In this document: in pieces, positions 1 through 8,086 of the stretch
How positions within the stretch are numbered: the stretch's first letter is position 1
How the letters are laid out: the number at the start of each line of letters is the position of its first letter
Assembly: GCA_019247195.1 (NCBI GenBank)
Contig: JAFAPI010000161.1
Location: 1 to 33,072 of the forward strand
Reading direction: 5' to 3'
DNA from: Gammaproteobacteria bacterium
Lineage (GTDB): Bacteria; Pseudomonadota; Gammaproteobacteria; Steroidobacterales; Steroidobacteraceae
Length of the DNA stretch: 33,072 nt
Notes under the pieces: generated by a model
Told to the model about the DNA's origin: nothing
Seen by the model: the letters and a program-made list of their open reading frames with translations, nothing else
The model's database searches: none
Translations under genes and position numbers: made by a program

Positions 1-152
1 TAGTCCTTGAGGAACTTCAGCAGCATGTTGAGCACGCCGAGCACCGCGCCGGTCGGCTCGCCGCGCGAGTTGCTCAGCGGCGGCAGCGCGTGAAAGGCGC
101 GATAGACATAAGACGAGGCGTCGACGAGAACCAGGTCGGGAGTTTGCGTCAT
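1..152 (-). CDS. polA: DNA polymerase I, N-terminal fragment (runs off the window)
   Basis: Only the first 50 codons are in the window; the gene continues to the left. The reading begins [20 protein letters not shown] and goes on through a '[22 protein letters not shown]' type segment, which is the start of the 5'-nuclease (FLAP/PIN-like) domain of bacterial DNA polymerase I. The [11 protein letters not shown] stretch carries the first metal-binding aspartate of that domain. Pol I fills gaps and removes RNA primers during replication and repair. The ATG at 152-150 is the only start that gives this family N-terminus. The gene diverges from the DUF1800 gene across about 110 bases. The polymerase domain cannot be assessed here. 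Confidence 0.9.
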   Translation of the reverse strand, partial: MTQTPDLVLVDASSYVYRAFHALPPLSNSRGEPTGAVLGVLNMLLKFLKD

Positions 153-262
153 GCCGATGTAACCGCCGGGGGGCCGCGAGTATAAACGGCTGCGGCGCGG
201 CGGCGGCGTCAACGCACCCGCCGCTGGCGCGCTACAGCGACCAGGTCCACGCAGAGGTCCGC

Positions 263-1651
263 ATGTCGATCGCCGCACCCGCCGCCATCGCCGCCAACCG
301 CTTCGGGCTCGGTGCCCGCCCCGGCGAGCTGGAGCGCATCGGCTCGGCCGGCGCCGACTGGCTGCGCGCACAGCTGCGCGGCGGGCCGCCGCTGCTCGCC
401 GCGGACGAGCTGCAGGAGGCGGCGCAGACCCTGCGCGAGGCGCTCGCGCTGCGCCGCGAGCTGCAGGCCGAGCGCCGCGCCGCCGCCGACGTCGCCGCCG
501 CGCAGCAGCGCCTCGGCGCCTTCCTGCGCCCCATCTACGCCGCCGAAGCCACCGCGCGCCTGCGCGCCGCGGTCGGCAGCGAGCGCCCGTTTCTCGAGCG
601 GCTGGTGCATTTCTGGAGCAACCACTTCGCGGTCTCGGTCGACAAGCAGCTGCTCGCGGGACTGGCGGGCGGCTTCGAGCGCGAGGCCATCCGCCCGCAC
701 CTGCTCGGCCCGTTCCGCGAGCTGCTGCGCGCGGTCGAGATGCACCCGGCGATGCTGCTCTACCTCGACAACCACCTGTCGGTCGGCCCGCACTCGCCGG
801 CCGCGCTGCGGCGCGAGCGGCGCGACCCCGCGCACCGCGTCGGGCTGAACGAGAATCTGGCGCGCGAGATCCTCGAGCTGCACACCCTCGGGGTCGGGGG
901 CGGTTACACGCAGAACGACGTCACGCGCTTCGCCGAGGTGCTCACCGGCTGGTCGATCGGCGGCGGCGAAGGCCGCGCGGCCGGCGAGCCCGGTCGGTTC
1001 GTGTTCCGCGCCGAGCTGCACGAGCCGGGCGCGCGCGTCGTGCTCAACACGCGCTACGCGGACGCGGGACTCGGGCAGGGCACCGCGGTGCTCGATGACC
1101 TGGCGCGCCACCCCGCCACCGCGCACTTCATCGCCACCAAGCTGGCGCGGCACTTCATCGCCGACGAGCCGCCCGAGCCGGCGGTGCGCCGCATCGCCGG
1201 CGTCTTCACCGCGACCGAGGGCGACCTGCGCGCCGTGTACGGCGCGCTGCTCGAGGCCCGCGAGGCCTGGGCGCAGCCGCTCGCGAAGTACAAGACCCCG
1301 GCCGACTACGTGATCTCCGCCTACCGCGGTCTCGAGATCGCCCCGGAGGCCGGCAAGAACCCGCTCGCGCCCTTCGAGCTGCTCGGCCAGCGCACCTGGC
1401 AGCCCGGCTCGCCCGCCGGCTGGCCGGATCGCAGCGCCGACTGGGACGGCGCCTCCGCGCTCCTGAAGCGGGTGCAGTGGGCGGAGGCGCTCGGTGCGCG
1501 CCTCGGCAGCTCGCGCGCCGCCGCGACCCTCGCCCCGCAGCTGCTCGGGGCGAACCTCGGCGAGGCGAGCGCGCACGCGATCCAGCACGCCTCGAGCGGC
1601 GCACAGGCCGTGACGCTGCTGCTCGCCAGTCCCGAGTTCATGCGCCGCTGA
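263..1651 (+). CDS. DUF1800 family protein
   Basis: A 462-residue protein of the DUF1800 family. Family landmarks are visible: [14 protein letters not shown] near residue 115, a [16 protein letters not shown] segment near 195 followed by GGYTQNDV, and LTGWSIGG shortly after. The N-terminal [14 protein letters not shown] is the usual opening of the family. The biochemical function of DUF1800 is unknown. The protein is normally encoded next to a DUF1501 protein, as here, where only 10 bases separate the two genes, so they are very likely co-transcribed. No clear signal peptide is visible. The ATG at 263 has a purine-rich AGAGG a few bases upstream. The family call is secure; any role is not. 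Confidence 0.85.
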   Translation: MSIAAPAAIAANRFGLGARPGELERIGSAGADWLRAQLRGGPPLLAADELQEAAQTLREALALRRELQAERRAAADVAAAQQRLGAFLRPIYAAEATARLRAAVGSERPFLERLVHFWSNHFAVSVDKQLLAGLAGGFEREAIRPHLLGPFRELLRAVEMHPAMLLYLDNHLSVGPHSPAALRRERRDPAHRVGLNENLAREILELHTLGVGGGYTQNDVTRFAEVLTGWSIGGGEGRAAGEPGRFVFRAELHEPGARVVLNTRYADAGLGQGTAVLDDLARHPATAHFIATKLARHFIADEPPEPAVRRIAGVFTATEGDLRAVYGALLEAREAWAQPLAKYKTPADYVISAYRGLEIAPEAGKNPLAPFELLGQRTWQPGSPAGWPDRSADWDGASALLKRVQWAEALGARLGSSRAAATLAPQLLGANLGEASAHAIQHASSGAQAVTLLLASPEFMRR

Positions 1652-1661
1652 GGAGAGCGTC

Positions 1662-2864
1662 ATGGAAAACCTGCCGCGCCGCCGCTTCCTGCACCTCGCC
1701 CTCGCCACCTCGGGACTGCTCGCCACGCGCCTGTCCTTCGCGGGCGGACCGCGCGGCGAGCGCCGCCTGGTGCTGGTGGTGCTGCGCGGCGCACTCGACG
1801 GGCTCGCCGCCGTGCCCCCCTACGCCGATCCCGACTATGCCCGGGTGCGCGGGGAGGCCGCGCTCGCGGCGCCCGGCGGCGCGCAGGGCGCGCTGCCACT
1901 CGATGGCTTCTTCGGACTGCACCCCGCGCTCGGCTTTCTCGGCCGCTGCTACGCCGCGCGCGAGCTGACGGTGCTGCATGCGCTCGCGACCCCGTACCGC
2001 GAGCGCTCGCACTTCGATGGCCAGGACGTGCTCGAGAACGGCAGCCCGCGTCCGCACGCGCTGCAGAGTGGATGGCTGAACCGCGCGCTGGCGAGCCTGC
2101 CGGCACCGGGCGCGCGCGCGACGGGTGTGGCGCTCGGTCAGAACGTCCCGCTGGTCATGCGCGGACCGGCCGAGGTCGCCTCCTGGTCCGCGAGTCGCAT
2201 GGCGGCCCTCGACGAGGAGACGCTGCAGCGCATCACCGATCTCTACGCGTCCGATACGCTGCTCGCCGGGCGCTTCGCCGAGGCCCTGTCCACGCAGGCC
2301 CTGGCCGAGACGATGCCGGCGGAGGCCCCGGGCCCGCCGGACTACGCCGCGCGCTACGCCCAGGTGGTGCGCGCCGCGGCCGGGTTCCTGCGCCAGCCCG
2401 CCGGGCCGCGCGTCGCGGTGTTCGACACCACCGGCTGGGACACGCACGCCAACGAGGGCGCGGCCGAGGGGCAGCTCGCCGGCCGGCTGCGCGCACTCGA
2501 CGGGGGCCTCGCCCTGCTGCGCGAGGAGCTCGGCCCGGTGTGGGCCGACACCGCGGTGCTGCTGGTCACCGAGTTCGGGCGCACCGCAGCCGTGAACGGC
2601 ACGCGCGGCACCGATCACGGCACGGGCGCGGCGGCCTTCCTGGTGGGGGGCGCGGTGGCCGGCGGTCGCGTGGTGGCCGACTGGCCGGGTCTTGCGCCGC
2701 GCGCGCTCTACGAGGGACGCGACCTGCGCCCGACGCTCGACCTGCGTGCCGTGCTCAAGGGGCTGCTGGCGGAGGGCCTGGGCGTCAGCCCGCGCGCGCT
2801 CGAGTCCGACGTCTTCCCCGACAGCACGGCGGCGCGCGCGCTGCCGGGACTGCTGCGCGGCTGA
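1662..2864 (+). CDS. DUF1501 family exported protein (Tat-type signal)
   Basis: A 400-residue DUF1501 protein, a family in the alkaline phosphatase/sulfatase-like superfamily with no established reaction. The N-terminus has a twin-arginine-like signal, PRRRFLHLALATSGLLA at about residues 5-21, which suggests export of a folded protein to the periplasm. The body shows LVLVVLRGALDGLAAVPP, RSHFDGQDVLENG, FDTTGWDTHANEG, VLLVTEFGRTAAVNGTRGTDHGTG and a C-terminal DLRAVLKGLL. The histidines and aspartates in SHFDGQ, DTH and TDHGTG are the kind of residues that bind metal in this superfamily. It follows the DUF1800 gene after 10 bases with a GGAGAG ribosome-binding site. The next gene, lptM, is convergent and only 3 bases away. 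Confidence 0.87.
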   Translation: MENLPRRRFLHLALATSGLLATRLSFAGGPRGERRLVLVVLRGALDGLAAVPPYADPDYARVRGEAALAAPGGAQGALPLDGFFGLHPALGFLGRCYAARELTVLHALATPYRERSHFDGQDVLENGSPRPHALQSGWLNRALASLPAPGARATGVALGQNVPLVMRGPAEVASWSASRMAALDEETLQRITDLYASDTLLAGRFAEALSTQALAETMPAEAPGPPDYAARYAQVVRAAAGFLRQPAGPRVAVFDTTGWDTHANEGAAEGQLAGRLRALDGGLALLREELGPVWADTAVLLVTEFGRTAAVNGTRGTDHGTGAAAFLVGGAVAGGRVVADWPGLAPRALYEGRDLRPTLDLRAVLKGLLAEGLGVSPRALESDVFPDSTAARALPGLLRG

Positions 2865-2867
2865 GCC

Positions 2868-3083
2868 TCAGCGGCGCTGTCCGTCCGGGTCGTCGTCGGT
2901 GCGCGGCGCGGGCGGCGGTGGCGGCGGCGCGGGCGTGCTCGCGGCCGGTGCCGGCACGTTCTCGGCCGGCGCCGGCGTGGTGACGATGCCCGCCCCCTTG
3001 TCCGGCAGGTAGAGCGGGCCCTTCTGACCGCAGCCGCTCAGCGTCAGCAGCGGCACGAGCAGCCAGGCGAGCCGTGCGCTCAT
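2868..3083 (-). CDS. lptM: LptM (YifL)-type small outer-membrane lipoprotein
   Basis: A 71-residue lipoprotein. A short signal peptide (residues 1-17, WLLVPLLTLSG) ends in a lipobox with Cys18, and the mature N-terminus CGQKGPLYLPDK is the diagnostic LptM/YifL start. In E. coli LptM associates with the LPS translocon LptDE and promotes its oxidative maturation; the same role is inferred here. The rest is low complexity, rich in Pro and Ala with a run of prolines, then an acidic/basic tail. The ATG at 3083 overlaps the stop of the membrane-protein gene (ATGA), so translation is probably coupled. In many gammaproteobacteria this gene sits beside lysA/dapF. Here it closes a hotdog/membrane-protein operon. 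A longer upstream reading in the same frame lacks any family support. Confidence 0.88.
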   Translation of the reverse strand: MSARLAWLLVPLLTLSGCGQKGPLYLPDKGAGIVTTPAPAENVPAPAASTPAPPPPPPAPRTDDDPDGQRR

Positions 3084-3511
3084 ACGTACATCGGCCGGCG
3101 GTCGTGCAGCGCGAGCCAGCCGCGGATCACGCGGTAGGCGATCCAGATGCTGAGCGCGATCCAGCCGAAGATCACCAGCGGGATGCCGACGATCAGGAAC
3201 ACGAGCGGCCAGCCGACGCAGACGATCACCAGCCACCACAGCGCCGCGTACCAGAAGGTGCGGATCTGCCAGCGGAAGTGCGAGGCGAGGAAGGTGCCCT
3301 CGGTCGCGGCCCGGCGCGCGTAGTTCATGATGACCGCGACGATCGAGGGCAACCCCATGACGAAGCTGCCGACGATGGTGTGGGCGGTGCTCAGGCCGAT
3401 CAGCACCGCGAGCGCGTGCAGCGCGTAGATGATGTGGGTGTAGGTGAGCAGGGAGTCGTCCACCTGCGGCGGCGCCGCGAGCGGGGTCAGCGGGGGCACG
3501 GGCTCGTTCAT
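3080..3511 (-). CDS. Small integral membrane protein, DUF4870-like
   Basis: A 143-residue protein with hydrophobic segments at roughly 25-55, 82-105 and 105-125. It resembles the DUF4870 type: an N-terminal HIIYALHALAVLIG helix, then a cytoplasmic SHFRWQIRTFWYAALWW motif between helices. The function of this group is not known. The start is the ATG at 3511, which overlaps the TGA of the preceding thioesterase gene; the end overlaps the lptM start in the same way. The three genes therefore look like one translationally coupled unit. Longer in-frame readings upstream run through the thioesterase gene and are not protein-like. The membrane nature is certain from the sequence; the family name is less so. 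Confidence 0.75.
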   Translation of the reverse strand: MNEPVPPLTPLAAPPQVDDSLLTYTHIIYALHALAVLIGLSTAHTIVGSFVMGLPSIVAVIMNYARRAATEGTFLASHFRWQIRTFWYAALWWLVIVCVGWPLVFLIVGIPLVIFGWIALSIWIAYRVIRGWLALHDRRPMYV

Positions 3512-3945
3512 GGCGGGACTCCTTCGCGGGGCGGCAGGATGGCGAGCGTGAGGCGCGAGACGCACACCAGCCGCTCGGCTTCGTCGCGGATCTCGATGTG
3601 CCACACGTGGCTGCGCCGGCCGAGGTGAAAGGGACGCGCCGTGGCGGTCACGAGACCCTCGCGCACCGCGCGCACGTGGTTGGCGTTGATCTCCTGGCCG
3701 AGGCAGGTCTCCCCGGGCCCGACGCACAGCATGGAGGCAATGCTGCCGGCGGTCTCGGCGAGGGCCACCGAGGCGCCGCCGTGCAGCACCCCATAGGGCT
3801 GGTGCGTGCGCGGCCCGACCGGCATCGTGGCCTGCAGAAAATCCGCGCCGACCGCGGTGATGCGGATGCCGAGGTGCCCGGCGAGGCTGTGCCGGCCGCG
3901 CTCGGTCAGCTCGGCGGGGGAGGGTTCGACGCGCCAGATGCTCAT
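3508..3945 (-). CDS. Hotdog-fold acyl-CoA thioesterase (PaaI/YdiI/EntH type)
   Basis: A 145-residue hotdog-fold thioesterase. The core motif YGVLHGGASVALAETAGS (about residues 51-68) is the family signature: the HGG turn positions the acyl-CoA carbonyl, and the glutamate in LAETAGS is the expected catalytic residue, as in YdiI/EntH/MenI enzymes. A downstream NANHVRAVREG segment is also typical. Such enzymes hydrolyse aryl- or acyl-CoA or acyl-carrier thioesters; the true substrate cannot be read from sequence. It heads a leftward operon with a membrane protein and lptM, with 4-base stop/start overlaps. It diverges from the fumarylacetoacetase-family gene across 67 bases. Confidence 0.85.
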   Translation of the reverse strand: MSIWRVEPSPAELTERGRHSLAGHLGIRITAVGADFLQATMPVGPRTHQPYGVLHGGASVALAETAGSIASMLCVGPGETCLGQEINANHVRAVREGLVTATARPFHLGRRSHVWHIEIRDEAERLVCVSRLTLAILPPREGVPP

Positions 3946-4012
3946 CGCCGAGCTAGTCTAGCCGTTTCACCAGTGGCAATCTTCCCGCCGGTCCCCGCCG
4001 CAGGATGCCTCC

Positions 4013-4714
4013 ATGAGCGATTTCGTGTTCGCGCCCGCGCCGCCGCCCAGCGTCGCCGTGGCCGGCAGCCGCGCGCGCTTCCCCGTGCACCGCATCTACT
4101 GCGTCGGCCGCAACTACGGCGATCACGTGCGCGAGATGGGGGGCACGCCGCAGGCCGAGCCGCCGGTGTTCTTCAGCAAGCCCGCCGATGCGGTGCAGGA
4201 GAACGGCAGCGCGGTGCCCTATCCGCCCGCGACCACCAACCTGCACCACGAGATCGAGCTCGTCGTCGCGCTCGGCGCGGGCGGGCGCAGCCTGGCGCCG
4301 GGCGAGGCGCTCGGCTGCGTGTACGGCTACGCGGCCGGCAATGACCTGACGCGCCGCGACCTGCAGGCGGCGGCCAAGGAGCGCGGACAGCCGTGGGATG
4401 CCAGCAAGGGTTTCGATGCGTCCGCGCCGCTCGCGCCGCTGCGGCCGGTGGCGGCGGGCCACGTGACGCGCGGGCGCATCTGGCTCAAGGTCAACGGCAC
4501 GCTGCGCCAGGAATCGGACGTCGCCGAGATGCTGCTGCCGGTGCCGGAGATCCTCGCCGCGCTGTCCCGTCTCTACTGTCTGCGCGCGGGCGATCTCATC
4601 TTCACCGGCACGCCGGCCGGGGTGGGGCCGCTCAAGCCGGGGGATCGCATCGAGGGCGGTATCGAGGGCCTCGAGACCTTGCGTCACAGCATCGCGCCGG
4701 CGGCCGCCGGGTGA
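4013..4714 (+). CDS. Fumarylacetoacetate hydrolase-family protein (fumarylpyruvate hydrolase-like)
   Basis: A 233-residue FAH-domain hydrolase. The fold signature is clear: IYCVGRNYGDHVREMG (about 27-42), VFFSKPADAV, LHHEIELVVALG carrying the metal-binding glutamates, GYAAGNDLTRRDLQ with the third metal-binding Asp, and the C-terminal GDLIFTGTPAGVGPL. Its short length matches fumarylpyruvate hydrolase and other single-domain FAH proteins rather than the roughly 420-residue fumarylacetoacetase of tyrosine breakdown. It would cleave a C-C bond in a beta-diketo acid such as fumarylpyruvate or fumarylacetoacetate. It is followed without a gap by a glutathione-dependent isomerase gene, the enzyme that makes such a substrate. 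The ring-cleavage dioxygenase is not in this window, so gentisate versus homogentisate cannot be decided. Confidence 0.85.
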   Translation: MSDFVFAPAPPPSVAVAGSRARFPVHRIYCVGRNYGDHVREMGGTPQAEPPVFFSKPADAVQENGSAVPYPPATTNLHHEIELVVALGAGGRSLAPGEALGCVYGYAAGNDLTRRDLQAAAKERGQPWDASKGFDASAPLAPLRPVAAGHVTRGRIWLKVNGTLRQESDVAEMLLPVPEILAALSRLYCLRAGDLIFTGTPAGVGPLKPGDRIEGGIEGLETLRHSIAPAAAG

Positions 4715-4716
4715 CG

Positions 4717-5361
4717 ATGAAGCTCTACGGCTACTTCCGCAGCTCCGCCTCGTACCGGGTGCGCATCGCGCTGCACCTCAAGGACCTCGCCTACGAGGCC
4801 GTGCCGGTCGAGCTGCGCGCGCCGGTGAGCGCCCAGCACAGCGCGGCGTTTCTGGCCCTGAACCCGGAAGGACTGGTGCCGGTGCTGAGCGACGGGGCGC
4901 ACACCCTGCGCCAGTCCCTCGCCATCATCGAGTATCTCGAGGAGGTGCGGCCGGAGCCGCCGCTGCTGCCGCGCGAGCCCGCCGCGCGCGCCGCGGTGCG
5001 CGGCCTGACCCTCGCCATCGCCTGCGACATCCACCCGCTCAACAACCTGCGCGTGCTCGACTACCTGCGCGGGCAGTTCCGGGCGGAGCCTGCGGCGGTC
5101 GATGCCTGGTACGCGCACTGGGTGGCGCGCGGCTTTCGCGCGCTCGAGACCGAGGTGGCGCAGAGCTCGGCGGACGGGCGCCACATGTACGGCGCCGCGG
5201 TGACCCTCGCCGACGTCTGCCTCGTGCCGCAGCTCTACAACGCGCGCCGCTTCCACTGCGACCTCGAGCCCTATCCGCGCCTGCGCGCGATCGGTGCCCA
5301 CCTGGAGAGCCTGCCGGCCTTCGCGCGCGCGCGCCCGGAGGCGCAGCCCGAGTTCGAGTGA
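4717..5361 (+). CDS. maiA: Zeta-class GST: maleylacetoacetate/maleylpyruvate isomerase
   Basis: A 214-residue zeta-class glutathione transferase. The N-terminal thioredoxin-like domain opens MKLYGYFRSSASYRVRIALH; the SSxSxRVRIAL element is the zeta-class glutathione/catalytic motif. NPEGLVPVL and the QSLAIIEYLEE glutathione-binding segment follow, then a helical C-terminal domain with AAVTLADVCLVPQLYNARRF. It would isomerise maleylacetoacetate or maleylpyruvate to the fumaryl form, feeding the FAH-family hydrolase encoded directly upstream. The ATG at 4717 gives the family N-terminus. A GTG at 4711 overlapping the upstream stop would add two residues. The length fits the family (about 212). 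The stop is one base from that of the convergent flavin reductase gene. Confidence 0.87.
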   Translation: MKLYGYFRSSASYRVRIALHLKDLAYEAVPVELRAPVSAQHSAAFLALNPEGLVPVLSDGAHTLRQSLAIIEYLEEVRPEPPLLPREPAARAAVRGLTLAIACDIHPLNNLRVLDYLRGQFRAEPAAVDAWYAHWVARGFRALETEVAQSSADGRHMYGAAVTLADVCLVPQLYNARRFHCDLEPYPRLRAIGAHLESLPAFARARPEAQPEFE

Positions 5362-5362
5362 G

Positions 5363-5908
5363 CTAGCCGAGGAAGGCGACGAAGCCGGCGAGGAACTCGC
5401 GCAGCTTCTCCTCGAGCGCCGCATCCTTGAGCAGCCCCGCCTCGTCGAACACCGTGTTGGCGCGCGAGACCATGAGGCGCCCGCCGAACCAGGGCTGGGT
5501 GCCGAGCGTGCGCAGCACCGGCAGCCACGCGGCCTGGCTCAGCACCGTGCCGAAGTTGCCGGTCGAGGCGCCGAGCAGCGCCACGCGGCGGCCGCGGAAC
5601 ACGCGCGGCACGTCCGCCGGCGGCCGCGTCAGCCAGTCGATGGCGTTCTTCAGCACTCCCGGCAGGCTGTTGTTGTACTCGGGCGTGACGAGCAGCAGCC
5701 CGTCGGCCGCGACGATCGCCGCCTTCAGCTGCGTCACCGTGGCCGGGATCCCCTGCGCCTCGACGTCGCCGTCGTAGAGCGGGATGCCGCGGATCGAGGC
5801 GATCTCGAGCGTCGCGCCCTCGGGCATCAGGCGCTGCGCCGCGCGCAGCAGCGCGCTGTTATAGGAGCCGCGGCGCAGGCTGCCGGAGAGGCCGAGCACC
5901 TTGCTCAT
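5363..5908 (-). CDS. NADPH-dependent FMN reductase (flavodoxin-like)
   Basis: A 181-residue flavodoxin-like reductase of the NADPH_dep FMN_red family (ChrR/YieF type). The N-terminus KVLGLSGSLRRGSYNSALLR is the phosphate-binding loop for FMN, and TPEYNNSLPGVLKNAIDWLTRP (about 90-111) is the diagnostic flavin-binding segment. GASTGNFGT supplies a further flavin contact. Members reduce quinones, chromate, azo dyes or FMN. The physiological substrate is unknown. The ATG at 5908 is chosen because it starts directly at the beta-strand before the SGSLR loop; a longer in-frame version adds 14 residues without similarity. It lies 63 bases downstream of argH on the same strand and might be read through from the arginine operon, though nothing links the function. 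Confidence 0.85.
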   Translation of the reverse strand: MSKVLGLSGSLRRGSYNSALLRAAQRLMPEGATLEIASIRGIPLYDGDVEAQGIPATVTQLKAAIVAADGLLLVTPEYNNSLPGVLKNAIDWLTRPPADVPRVFRGRRVALLGASTGNFGTVLSQAAWLPVLRTLGTQPWFGGRLMVSRANTVFDEAGLLKDAALEEKLREFLAGFVAFLG

Positions 5909-5971
5909 GTGGGTCGTCCTCGGGGTCTTGCCGCAGCGTGCCCTGCGCACGCCGCGCTTGCAACCGCGCGG

Positions 5972-7153
5972 CTAGCGCTTGAGCTGCGCGGCGATGCGAC
6001 GGTAGGCGTCGCGAAAAGGGATCCCCTCGCTCGCCGCCAGGCGGTTGGCCGCCTCGGCGGCATGGATCCCCGCATCGAGCCGCACCCGCTCCGGGTGGAA
6101 GGTGAGGGCGCCGATCGCCCGCGGCGCGAGGGCGAGGGTCGCCTGCGCCAGGTCGATGCCGCGGAACAGCGGCGCCTTCAGCAGCTGCAGGTCGCGGTGG
6201 TAGCCGGAGGTGAGCTTCGCGGTGAGCGCGAGCGCCTCGAGCAGGCACGCCTGCGCGACCGCGCTCTGCCCGCGCAGCAGCTCGTACACGTCGGGGTTGC
6301 GCTTCTGCGGCATGATCGAGGAGCCGGTGGTGAAGGCGGCGGCGAGGCTCACGAACCCGAACTCCTGCGTCGCGAACAGCACCACGTCCGCGGCCCAGCG
6401 CCCGAGGTCCTGGATCAAGAGCGCGACCTCGAACAGCAGCTGCGCTTCGGCCTTGCCGCGCGAGAGCTGCACGGCCGTCACCGGCTCGTGCACCGCCGCG
6501 AAGCCGAGCTCCCGGCGCGTGGCCTCGCGGTCGAGGTCGAGGCCGGGGGTGCCGTAGCCGGCCGCGGAGCCGAGCGGGTTCTTGTCCAGGCGCCGGCCGA
6601 CCGCCTCGAGGCCGGCCGCATCATCGTCGAGCTCGGCGGCGAAGCCCCGCGCCCACAACGCCACCGAGCTCGGCATCGCCTGCTGCAGGTGGGTGTAGCC
6701 GGGCAGGGCGACGCTGCCCTGGCGGGCGGCGAGGGCCTCGAGCGCCGCGGCGCAGTCGCGGGCGCCCTGGGCGAGCCTCACGAGCACGTCCTTGAGGTAC
6801 AGGCGCAGCGCGGCGAGCACCTGGTCGTTGCGCGAGCGGCCCAGGTGCACGCGCGCCCCGGCCGCGCCGATGCGCGCGGTGAGCCGCTGCTCGAGCGCGG
6901 TGTGCACGTCCTCCTCCTCGGGGCCGATCTGCCACGCGCCGCGCGCGTGCTCCGCGCCGAGCGCGCCGAGGCCGGCCTCGATGGCCGCGAGGTCGGCGGC
7001 GCCGAGCAGCCGCTGGGCGTGCAGCATGCGCGCGTGCGCGATCGAGGCCCGCACGTCGTAGGGCACGAGGCGCGCATCGAGCGCCGCATCGGCCGCCGCG
7101 GTGAAGCGCAGCACCGCCGCATCGCCCGGCTCGCCCGCGTTCCACAGCGTCAT
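5972..7153 (-). CDS. argH: Argininosuccinate lyase, short form lacking the usual C-terminal tail
   Basis: Splits argininosuccinate into arginine and fumarate, the last step of arginine synthesis. The fumarase/aspartase-superfamily signature GSSIMPQKRNPD is at residues 277-288, with the catalytic-serine loop intact; VHLGRSRNDQ (102-111) and GYTHLQQAMP (152-161) are also typical. The protein is 393 residues, whereas E. coli ArgH is 457. The reading stops directly after GIPFRDAYRRIAAQLKR, where other lyases carry some 45-65 more residues. No continuation is visible in the other frames downstream, so this looks like a natural short form rather than a frameshift. It is the last arginine gene of the operon; its ATG overlaps the argB stop by 4 bases. 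Confidence 0.92.
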   Translation of the reverse strand: MTLWNAGEPGDAAVLRFTAAADAALDARLVPYDVRASIAHARMLHAQRLLGAADLAAIEAGLGALGAEHARGAWQIGPEEEDVHTALEQRLTARIGAAGARVHLGRSRNDQVLAALRLYLKDVLVRLAQGARDCAAALEALAARQGSVALPGYTHLQQAMPSSVALWARGFAAELDDDAAGLEAVGRRLDKNPLGSAAGYGTPGLDLDREATRRELGFAAVHEPVTAVQLSRGKAEAQLLFEVALLIQDLGRWAADVVLFATQEFGFVSLAAAFTTGSSIMPQKRNPDVYELLRGQSAVAQACLLEALALTAKLTSGYHRDLQLLKAPLFRGIDLAQATLALAPRAIGALTFHPERVRLDAGIHAAEAANRLAASEGIPFRDAYRRIAAQLKR

Positions 7154-8076
7154 GCGCCCGCGGCCTCCGCCGGCGGCAGCGCGTGCGCGTCGGCGACGAT
7201 GAGGGTGCCGGTGCCCTCGTTGGTGAACACCTCGCCGAGGATCCCCTCGGGCGCACGGTGCGAGACCACGTGCACGCGCCGCACCCCGCCGCGCAGGGCC
7301 GCCTCGATGGCGGTGGCCTTCACCAGCATGCCGTCCGCGAGGCAGCCCTCCGCGCGCAGCCGCGCCAGGCCGGCGAGGTCGGTATAGGAGATGAGTGAGC
7401 GCGGGTCGGCGCGGTCCTGCAGGATGCCGGGGGCGCCGGTGCAGACGATGAGCTTCTCGGCATCGAGCGCCGCCCCGAGGGCAGCCGCGACCGTGTCGGC
7501 GTTGATGTTGAGCAGCGTCCCCTCCGCGTCCGCGGACAGCGGGCTGACCACCGGCATCAGCCCGGCCTCGAGCAGCGTGCGCAGCGGCGCGGGCTCGACG
7601 GCGTCGATGTCGCCCACCAGCCCGAAGTCGACGCGCTCGCCGCCGACCGTCTGCGGCGGGCGGCGATGCGCCCGCACCAGCCCGGCGGCGACCCCGCTCA
7701 CGCCCACCGCATCGATGTTGAGGGCGCGGCAGATGGCGAGCAGGCGCGTGTTGATGAGGCCGTTGAGCACCATGGTGCTGACCTCAATGGCGCGCTCGTC
7801 GGTGACGCGCCGTCCCTCGACCCGCCGGGTCGGCACGCCGAGCGCGCGGCCGAGCTCGTCCTGCTGCGGCCCGCCGCCGTGCACCAGCACGACCCGGACG
7901 CCGAAATAATGCAGGATCGCGAGCTGCTCGAGCAGGGGGCGCGGGGCGCTGTCCTCGGCGAACAGGCCGCCGCCGGCCTTCACCACGAAGGTCCGCCCCT
8001 TGTAGAGGCGGATGTACGGCGCGGCGCCCTTGAGGGCGCGGATGGCGAGAGTGGGATCCAGGCGCGGGCTGATCAT
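7150..8076 (-). CDS. argB: N-acetyl- (or N-acyl-) glutamate kinase
   Basis: An amino-acid-kinase-fold enzyme of 308 residues that phosphorylates the gamma-carboxylate of N-acylglutamate. Visible motifs are FVVKAGGG with the catalytic Lys33, VVLVHGGGPQQDEL (62-75) for the substrate/phosphate loop, RRVTDE (89-94), the NINADTVAAALGAAL nucleotide-binding segment, and DGMLVKATAIEAALRGG. The N-terminal helix before the first strand makes it a 'long' NAGK. Unlike the Xanthomonas bifunctional enzyme, there is no GNAT acetyltransferase domain at the C-terminus, so it cannot make N-acetylglutamate itself. The ATG at 8076 is preceded by a strong GGAGAG ribosome-binding site; the larger open frame upstream overlaps argF' and is a shadow. 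It overlaps argH by 4 bases. Confidence 0.9.
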   Translation of the reverse strand: MISPRLDPTLAIRALKGAAPYIRLYKGRTFVVKAGGGLFAEDSAPRPLLEQLAILHYFGVRVVLVHGGGPQQDELGRALGVPTRRVEGRRVTDERAIEVSTMVLNGLINTRLLAICRALNIDAVGVSGVAAGLVRAHRRPPQTVGGERVDFGLVGDIDAVEPAPLRTLLEAGLMPVVSPLSADAEGTLLNINADTVAAALGAALDAEKLIVCTGAPGILQDRADPRSLISYTDLAGLARLRAEGCLADGMLVKATAIEAALRGGVRRVHVVSHRAPEGILGEVFTNEGTGTLIVADAHALPPAEAAGA

Positions 8077-8086
8077 GTCGCTCTCC

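Noticed and set aside
153-262. TATAAA at 181-186 as a promoter for the DUF1800 gene
   Set aside because: No -35-like element at a suitable distance; too weak to call.
209-1726. A 505-codon minus-strand frame opposite the DUF1800 gene
   Set aside because: Arg/Ala-rich shadow; the plus strand matches DUF1800 over its full length.
5294-7387. A 697-codon plus-strand open frame opposite the flavin reductase and argH
   Set aside because: No recognisable motif. The opposite strand carries two full conserved enzymes with intact catalytic signatures.
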